A DNA stretch of 11,333 nucleotides from JAFHCF01 sp048497495 (GTDB lineage Bacteria > Pseudomonadota > Alphaproteobacteria > Rhizobiales > Ancalomicrobiaceae): assembly GCA_048497495.1 (NCBI GenBank), contig JAFHCF010000242.1, positions 1-11,333 of the forward strand. The letters run 5' to 3'. Under the pieces are notes generated by a model. It was not told where the DNA came from and ran no database searches. It saw nothing but the letters and a program-made list of their open reading frames with translations. This document shows, one piece after another, positions 6,826-11,333 of this stretch (within the stretch, counting starts at the first letter, position 1; every line of letters begins with the position of its first letter). The position numbers were made by a program, and so were the translations under genes.

Positions 6826-8787
6826 ATGATCGCCAAGACCAGGATCATCGAACACCTCGGGGAAGACGCGCTGCTTCTGCCGCGCCGCATCCGCGAGGCG
6901 CTTCTCGCCAACGATCGCGCCAAGGTGCGCATGACGGCGTTGCAGGCGGCCCTCGCCCATGCGCTCGAACCGACCGCGCCGCCGACCGATCTCGCCGCCG
7001 AGGCGCGCGCCGCCGGTCTCGACACGCAAGCGCTTCATCGCCTCGTCGCGGGCGCCGGCGACACCGGCGACGGCTTCTTCCGGGCACCCGGCCTTGCCGA
7101 ACTGCTGGCCGAACTCGGTGCCGACGTCGAGGCGATGATCGCCGCCGTCGCCGCCGGCGAGGCCGATCCCGAGGGTCGTATCGCCCTGCGTTGGCGCGCC
7201 GCCGCCGCTGCCCTGGCCATGCCCGAGGGGGTTCTCGCCCGGGATGCCGTGCGTGCCATCACCGCGCCGGGGAGCGACGGCGACGACAGCGTTCATCGCC
7301 TGGTGATGGACCTGCACAAGCGCCTCAATCGTCTCGCCGCCGCCCATGCCGAGGAACTGGTCGCCGGCGCCCACTGCTCCGGCCTCGGCAACGACGACCG
7401 CCGCGCCGTCTCCGCCTTCATGGCCGGGCTCGCCCGCACCCGGCCGCTCAAGTTCGACCATCCGGGCCTCGACACCACCGCCACGCGGGCCGGCGACCGA
7501 TTGATCCTGCAGAACGACATCGGCACCACCGACGCCCACGTCCTCTGCATCAGCGTCGACAACGAGGCCGTGATTCTCACCTACACCGACGTCCATCGCC
7601 CGCGCGCCCGCTTCCTCGTCTCCCTCTTCGATGGTTTCGACGGGGTCACCTGGACGATGCCGGTCGCCCGTCGGGTCGAGGGGCTGGCCGAAGGCGATGC
7701 CTTCCATCTCGTCACCGGCCGCCTCGCCTTCGACGATCGGAGCCGCCGCGACGCCTTCCTGGAGGAGGTCGGCGCCGCCCTCGTCTTCCTCATCGATTGG
7801 AACAAGGCGCGCAAGCAGTTGCAGCGCTTCGTTTCCAAAACCGACGCCATCGCCATATTGCGCTGGTCGTCGCGCCATGCCCACGGCCATCGCGCCTTCC
7901 TCGAACTCGGCGGCGCCGGTCTGGTCGACGGAGCGATCCAACGCACGGCCGCCGGCCACATCGGCTACGGTGTTCGCCTCGAGCAGGCGATGGGGCGCGA
8001 TCAGGCGGTCGACTTCCTCCAGCAGGTGTTGCGCATCGCCTCCGAGAACCTTCTCTCCGGCCGCGCCGACCGGCTGGTGCGCGACGCAGTGGACGCCGAA
8101 CTCGCCGGTCGGCTGGAGCGCTCCGGCAGCACCCTGCTGCAGGGCGTGGTGGTCCAGGCCGGCCTCGCGCGTTCGATCGTATCCGATCTCGACGAGGCGA
8201 TCCGCGAACGCGCCGCCGGGCGGAGCGGCGACGGGGCCGCCGTGGCGGCGATCGCCAAGCGCATCGAGGAGAAGGCCGACCGCCTCGCGCTCGAACTGCG
8301 CTCGACCGCCGAACGCTACGGTGTGCGCGACGACGTCGTGCCGCTGATCGACACCATGGAACAGGCGATCGACGAACTCGAGGAGGCGGCCTTCTTCTTC
8401 TCGGTGCTGCCGACGGCCGGCACCGACGACGGGGTCGACGCCCATCTCGCCCGCCTCTCCGCCGCGGCGATCCGCTCGGCCGAGGCGGTGGCGCGGATGG
8501 CCGACGCCGCCTCCTGCGTCCCCGACGGCCATCGCGTCGACGTCGACGACGCGCTCGCGGCGCTCGCCGATCTCTTCGCCCTCGAGCACGAGGCCGACGG
8601 GCTCGAACGTGCCGCCATCGCCGCCGTGCTGTCGGCCGACGCCGATGCCGAACGCATCTTCGCCGCGGTCGAATGCGCCCGCCGCATCGAGACCGCCACC
8701 GATCGCTTCGCCCGCGCCGGCCATCTGTTGCGCGGCCACGTGATCGGCGATCTCAACGTCCGTGGTCGCGACGCGACACGCAGATGA
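6826..8787 (+). CDS. Uncharacterised protein with C-terminal PhoU/DUF47-like domain
   Basis: 653 residues, probably cytosolic: no signal peptide or membrane segment is seen. Residues from about 460 to 645 look like the DUF47/PhoU helical bundle. Helix 1 has an ExxxD motif (Glu481-Asp485 in EEKADRL), then comes YGVRDDVVPLIDTMEQAIDELEEAA, then a second ExxxD (Glu587-Asp591 in EHEADGLER), and an amphipathic helix ECARRIETATDRFARAG. In PhoU proteins such acidic motifs bind metal clusters. Residues 1-450 match nothing I recognise. They include an Ala-rich helical N-terminus (GEDALLLPRRI), a beta-rich part around NDIGTTDAH (230-238), and a histidine cluster RHAHGH (350-355). AGGGG lies nine bases before the ATG. 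The next gene starts 14 bases after the stop, so the two probably form an operon. Function is unknown; a phosphate- or phosphotransfer-linked role is inferred. Confidence 0.85.
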   Translation: MIAKTRIIEHLGEDALLLPRRIREALLANDRAKVRMTALQAALAHALEPTAPPTDLAAEARAAGLDTQALHRLVAGAGDTGDGFFRAPGLAELLAELGADVEAMIAAVAAGEADPEGRIALRWRAAAAALAMPEGVLARDAVRAITAPGSDGDDSVHRLVMDLHKRLNRLAAAHAEELVAGAHCSGLGNDDRRAVSAFMAGLARTRPLKFDHPGLDTTATRAGDRLILQNDIGTTDAHVLCISVDNEAVILTYTDVHRPRARFLVSLFDGFDGVTWTMPVARRVEGLAEGDAFHLVTGRLAFDDRSRRDAFLEEVGAALVFLIDWNKARKQLQRFVSKTDAIAILRWSSRHAHGHRAFLELGGAGLVDGAIQRTAAGHIGYGVRLEQAMGRDQAVDFLQQVLRIASENLLSGRADRLVRDAVDAELAGRLERSGSTLLQGVVVQAGLARSIVSDLDEAIRERAAGRSGDGAAVAAIAKRIEEKADRLALELRSTAERYGVRDDVVPLIDTMEQAIDELEEAAFFFSVLPTAGTDDGVDAHLARLSAAAIRSAEAVARMADAASCVPDGHRVDVDDALAALADLFALEHEADGLERAAIAAVLSADADAERIFAAVECARRIETATDRFARAGHLLRGHVIGDLNVRGRDATRR

Positions 8788-8791
8788 ACCC

Positions 8792-8796
8792 GGAGG
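8792..8796 (+). promoter_or_regulatory. Strong ribosome-binding site for the dikinase-like gene
   Basis: GGAGG lies five bases before the ATG at 8802. It selects that start over the in-frame ATG at 8784, which overlaps the preceding stop as ATGA but has no Shine-Dalgarno sequence. Confidence 0.7.
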
Positions 8797-8801
8797 TCGC
8801 C

Positions 8802-10433
8802 ATGACCGAACTCTGCCTCATCGGGGGACCGCGGACCGAGGCCTTCGACGCGGCGCGCGTCGGGGCGAAGGCGGCCAATCTCGCGGCGATGGCGCGTGCC
8901 GGCCTGCCGGTGCCGCCGGCCTTCGTCGTGCCGGTCGATCTCTGCGCCGCCGCCGCCGCCGGCAAGCACAAGGCGCTCGCCACTCTCGACGCGATGCTCG
9001 CCGAAGGCATCGCCTTTCTCGAAGAGCGAACCGGCCGGCGGTTCGGCGACCGTCGCCGGCCCCTGCTGGTCTCGGTACGCTCCGGCGCGGCGCGCTCGAT
9101 GCCGGGCATGCTGGAGACGGTGCTCGACATCGGCGCCGACGAGACCTCCGTCGCCGGCCTCGTCCGGCTGACCGGCAATCCGCGCTTCGCCCTCGACTGC
9201 CGCCGCCGTCTGATCGAGGGCTATGCCGAGACCGTCCTCGGCCTCGATCCGCGCCCGCTCGCCGTCGCCCTCGCCGCCCTCGTCGCCGAGGAAGGTGTCG
9301 CCAGCGACCGCGATCTCGACGGCGTGGCGCTCGCCCGCCACGTCGCCACCGCGCTCGCCCATGCCGGAGAGGCCGGCGGCGTGCCCTCCGATCCGATGGC
9401 GCAACTGCGCGCCGCCGCCCGCGCCGTGTTCGCCTCCTGGAACGCCGACAAGGCCGTGACCTATCGCCGCCTCCATCGTCTCGACGATCTCCCCGGCACC
9501 GCCGTCACCGTCCAGGCCATGGTCTACGGCAATGCCGACGGCCGCTCCGGCGCCGGCGTCGCCTTCTCGCGCGATCCCTCGACCGGCGCCGCCACGCCGG
9601 TCGTCGAAGTGCTGTTCGACGCCCAGGGCGAGGACGTCGTCTCCGGTCGACGCACGCCGCTCGAACGGCGCGAGCTCGACCGTCGCCTGCCCGCCGCCGC
9701 GGCGGAACTGGTCGCCGCGCTCGCCGCGCTCGAACGGGCCTTCGGCGACGTCCAGGACGTCGAGTTCACCATCGAAAGCGGTCGGCTGTGGTTGCTGCAG
9801 ACCCGCTCCGCCAAGCGGACGCCACGTGCCGCGCTGAAGATCGCCATCGCCCTGGTCGAGGAGGGGGTGGTCACGCCGGCCGAGGCACTCGCCCGCCTCG
9901 CCGACCTCGATGTCGCCGCCCTGGTCGAGACCAGCTTTCGGCCCGACGACCTGTCCGTCGCCGCCACCGGCGTCGCCGCCTCGCCCGGTGTCGCCACCGG
10001 CCGCATCGCCTGCGACAGCGCCGCCGCGGAACGCCTGGCCGCCGCGGGCGATCCGGTCGTGCTGGTCCGTCCCGATACCTCGACCGCCGACATCGCCGGC
10101 TTCGCCGCCGCCGCCGCGATCCTCACCGCCTCCGGTGGCCGCACCGCCCACGCCGCCCTCGTCGCTCGCCAGATGGGCCGACCCTGCGTCGCCGGCTGCG
10201 CCGACCTGGTCGTCGACGAAGCGGCTCGGCGGGTGTGGCTCGGGGGCACCGAGGCGGCGGAAGGCGATTGGCTGTCGATCGACGGCGACGGTGGTCGCGT
10301 CTACCTGGGGCGCCGCGACGTGGTCGGCGAGAGCCCCGAGGCCGAGATCGCCGTGTGGCGGGGCTGGCGCGACGAGGCGGCCGACGGCGGCCGACGGCCG
10401 CGACGCCACCGCCCGACGAAGCCCGCTCATTGA
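8802..10433 (+). CDS. Half-length pyruvate phosphate dikinase: ATP-grasp and phosphohistidine domains only
   Basis: 543 residues, against about 875-900 for pyruvate phosphate dikinase (PPDK). The first part (1 to about 345) is the PPDK-type ATP-grasp domain: Lys23 in GAKAANL, Arg93 in SVRSGAARSMPGML, NADKAVTYRRL, AMVYGNADGRSGAGVAFSRDPSTG, and Asp319, Glu321 and Gln333 in the QDVEFTIE...LLQTR block. A linker leads to the swivelling domain at about 380-505 with GGRTAHAALVARQMGRPC; His450 aligns with the phosphorylated His455 of the Clostridium symbiosum enzyme. The protein then ends in a basic tail. The PEP/pyruvate-binding barrel is absent and does not continue in any frame, because only 82 bases remain before the next gene. 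It could autophosphorylate, but its acceptor is unknown. Alternatives are a split PPDK whose second half lies elsewhere, or a decayed enzyme; the intact motifs argue against decay. Confidence 0.92.
   Translation: MTELCLIGGPRTEAFDAARVGAKAANLAAMARAGLPVPPAFVVPVDLCAAAAAGKHKALATLDAMLAEGIAFLEERTGRRFGDRRRPLLVSVRSGAARSMPGMLETVLDIGADETSVAGLVRLTGNPRFALDCRRRLIEGYAETVLGLDPRPLAVALAALVAEEGVASDRDLDGVALARHVATALAHAGEAGGVPSDPMAQLRAAARAVFASWNADKAVTYRRLHRLDDLPGTAVTVQAMVYGNADGRSGAGVAFSRDPSTGAATPVVEVLFDAQGEDVVSGRRTPLERRELDRRLPAAAAELVAALAALERAFGDVQDVEFTIESGRLWLLQTRSAKRTPRAALKIAIALVEEGVVTPAEALARLADLDVAALVETSFRPDDLSVAATGVAASPGVATGRIACDSAAAERLAAAGDPVVLVRPDTSTADIAGFAAAAAILTASGGRTAHAALVARQMGRPCVAGCADLVVDEAARRVWLGGTEAAEGDWLSIDGDGGRVYLGRRDVVGESPEAEIAVWRGWRDEAADGGRRPRRHRPTKPAH
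10387..10401 (+). other. GC-rich hairpin inside the end of the dikinase-like gene
   Basis: GCGGCC-GAC-GGCCGC is a perfect 6-bp stem with a 3-base loop, about 30 bases before the stop codon. No T-run follows, so it is not a classical terminator. It may simply reflect the repeated GGCGGCCGAC units here. Confidence 0.2.
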
Positions 10434-10499
10434 GCGCGCGGGGAAGCCCGATCATCGACCCTTCGGCATGGCGCGAGCATCGAGGCCGCCGGGCCGTCG

Positions 10500-10513
10500 G
10501 GCGATCCCTCGCC
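10500..10513. terminator. Possible weak hairpin between the convergent genes
   Basis: GGCGA-TCCC-TCGCC is a 5-bp stem with a 4-base loop in the 82-base gap between the dikinase-like gene and the ABC ATPase, which end toward each other. It could end transcription in either direction, but there is no T-tract on either side and the stem is short. Termination here may instead be Rho-dependent. Confidence 0.25.
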
Positions 10514-10515
10514 GG

Positions 10516-11211
10516 TCAGTCGCTGGCGATGCGGCCGTCGCGCAGGGTGAAGATGCGATCGAAGCGGTCGTAGATCTTCTCGTCGTGGGTGACGACGACG
10601 ACGGTCGCCTGTTGGTCGACCGCCACCTTGCGCATCAGGTCCATGACGATGCCGGCGCGGACGCTGTCGAGGGCGGCGGTCGGCTCGTCGGCGAGGATGA
10701 TGCGCGGACGATTGGCGAGCGCTCTTGCGATCGCCACCCGCTGTGCCTCGCCTCCCGACAGATGCGCCGGCGAGGCGTACTTGCGGTGGCCGACCTCGAG
10801 ATAGTCGAGCAGATCGAGGGCGCGCGTCTTCGCCGCCTCGCGGCCGACCCCGGCCATGTCGAGCACCAGGGCGATGTTGTCGGTGACGTCGAGGAATGGC
10901 AGCAGATTGTGGAACTGGAAGATGAAGCCGACCTTCTCCAGCCGCAGGGCGCGCAGATCGGCGCGGCACCACTTGCCGTCCCATACCGTCTCGCCGTCGA
11001 GCCGCATGGTGCCGGCGCTCGGCTCGACGATGCAGCCGATCAGGTTGAGGAGCGTCGTCTTGCCCGAACCCGAGGGGCCGAGCAGGCCGACGACCTCGCC
11101 GGGCAACAGATCGAGGTCGACGCTCCGCAGCGCGTCGACGCGGGTCTCGCCCTCGCCGTAGTGTTTGGCGAGGCCGCGCAGTTCGACCAGGGGGGCATGG
11201 GCGTCGCGCAT
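10516..11211 (-). CDS. ABC transporter ATP-binding protein, LolD/MacB type
   Basis: 231 residues, the usual size of a stand-alone ATPase of this class. In order: the A-loop Tyr18 in KHYGEGETRVDALRSVDL, Walker A GPSGSGKTT at 45-53, Q-loop Gln99 in FIFQFHNLLPFLDV, signature LSGGEAQRVA at 151-160, Walker B IILADEP at 171-177, D-loop ALD, and H-loop His209 in VVVTHD. The TRV.AL.S.DL start and PTAALDS are typical of ATPases that power FtsX/MacB-fold permeases (lipoprotein release, peptide export, mechanotransmission) at the inner membrane. The ATG at 11211 has GGGGAG eight bases upstream, inside the end of the permease gene, and only four bases separate the two. The substrate cannot be named from the ATPase alone; it is not called lolD because the permease is nearly all missing. 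Confidence 0.95.
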   Translation of the reverse strand: MRDAHAPLVELRGLAKHYGEGETRVDALRSVDLDLLPGEVVGLLGPSGSGKTTLLNLIGCIVEPSAGTMRLDGETVWDGKWCRADLRALRLEKVGFIFQFHNLLPFLDVTDNIALVLDMAGVGREAAKTRALDLLDYLEVGHRKYASPAHLSGGEAQRVAIARALANRPRIILADEPTAALDSVRAGIVMDLMRKVAVDQQATVVVVTHDEKIYDRFDRIFTLRDGRIASD

Positions 11212-11215
11212 CGTT

Positions 11216-11333
11216 CTAACTCCCCAGCGCCGTCGCCGGATCGACCTTCAGCGCCAGCCGGACGCCGAGGCCGCTCGCCACGACGCAGACCACCAGCACG
11301 ATGGCGGCCAGCGCCAGGGCGTCCTCCGGCTGC
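11216..11333 (-). CDS. C-terminal end of an FtsX/MacB-like ABC permease, 5' part outside the window
   Basis: Only the last 38 residues are inside the window, ending at TAG (11218-11216). They form one hydrophobic helix, about DALALAAIVLVVCVVASGLG, followed by VRLALKVDPATALGS. A last transmembrane helix followed by a short cytoplasmic VDPA.AL tail is typical of FtsX/MacB/LolCE permeases. The stop lies four bases before the ATG of the ATPase, so the two are surely one transcription unit. Family and topology are supported; the substrate and the periplasmic domain cannot be seen. Confidence 0.8.
   Translation of the reverse strand, partial: QPEDALALAAIVLVVCVVASGLGVRLALKVDPATALGS

Noticed and set aside
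6622..8739. A minus-strand open frame of about 705 codons opposite the PhoU-domain gene.
   Set aside because: It is the antisense shadow of a gene with clear domain motifs on the plus strand. Its composition (Gly, Val, Asp, Arg) is typical of a shadow frame and no family motif is visible.
7191..8801. A long in-frame upstream extension of the dikinase-like protein, giving about 1080 residues.
   Set aside because: The extension is an Arg/Pro-rich shadow of the PhoU-domain gene. PPDK similarity starts just after the ATG at 8802, which has GGAGG in front.
8316..10430. A minus-strand open frame of about 704 codons opposite the dikinase-like gene.
   Set aside because: It lacks recognisable motifs, and the plus strand carries unmistakable ATP-grasp and phosphohistidine motifs.

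Overview
The window looks like chromosomal DNA of a high-GC alphaproteobacterium, most likely of the Hyphomicrobiales (Rhizobiales). The evidence is the gene order trpF-trpB-trpA-accD-folC on the minus strand, an AccD that has lost three of its four zinc-ribbon cysteines, very GC-rich third codon positions and long antisense open frames. No tRNA, rRNA, insertion sequence, phage gene or CRISPR array was found.

Layout. (1) Positions 1-4615, minus strand: a housekeeping run transcribed trpF, trpB, trpA, accD, folC, with folC cut by the left edge. The spacing is tight: trpF and trpB overlap or nearly so, trpB and trpA are 8 bases apart, and there are 60 and 40 bases before accD and folC. (2) Positions 4616-4972: a divergent intergenic region with a 12-C homopolymer, a good sigma-70-type promoter firing rightward and a 14-bp imperfect palindrome just downstream of it. 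(3) Positions 4973-6670, plus strand: one gene for a thiamine-diphosphate enzyme of the acetolactate synthase superfamily, substrate unknown, with no regulatory subunit beside it. (4) Positions 6671-6825: a spacer with an exact 11-bp inverted repeat. (5) Positions 6826-10433, plus strand: a tightly coupled pair. The first gene is a 653-residue protein with an unrecognised N-terminal two thirds and a C-terminal PhoU/DUF47-like helical domain. The second is a 543-residue protein that matches pyruvate phosphate dikinase through the ATP-grasp and phosphohistidine domains and then ends, with no PEP/pyruvate-binding barrel. (6) Positions 10516-11333, minus strand: an ABC ATPase of the LolD/MacB type and, upstream of it, the last 38 residues of its FtsX/MacB-like permease.

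How the genes work together. TrpF, TrpB and TrpA catalyse late steps of tryptophan synthesis. AccD is one half of the acetyl-CoA carboxylase carboxyltransferase, and FolC polyglutamylates folates. The most interesting part is the pair at 6826-10433. A dikinase that can be phosphorylated by ATP but lacks its usual PEP/pyruvate site, translated with a PhoU-domain protein, suggests a phosphoryl-transfer or phosphate-linked regulatory module rather than a central-carbon enzyme. That reading is an inference from domain content and spacing.
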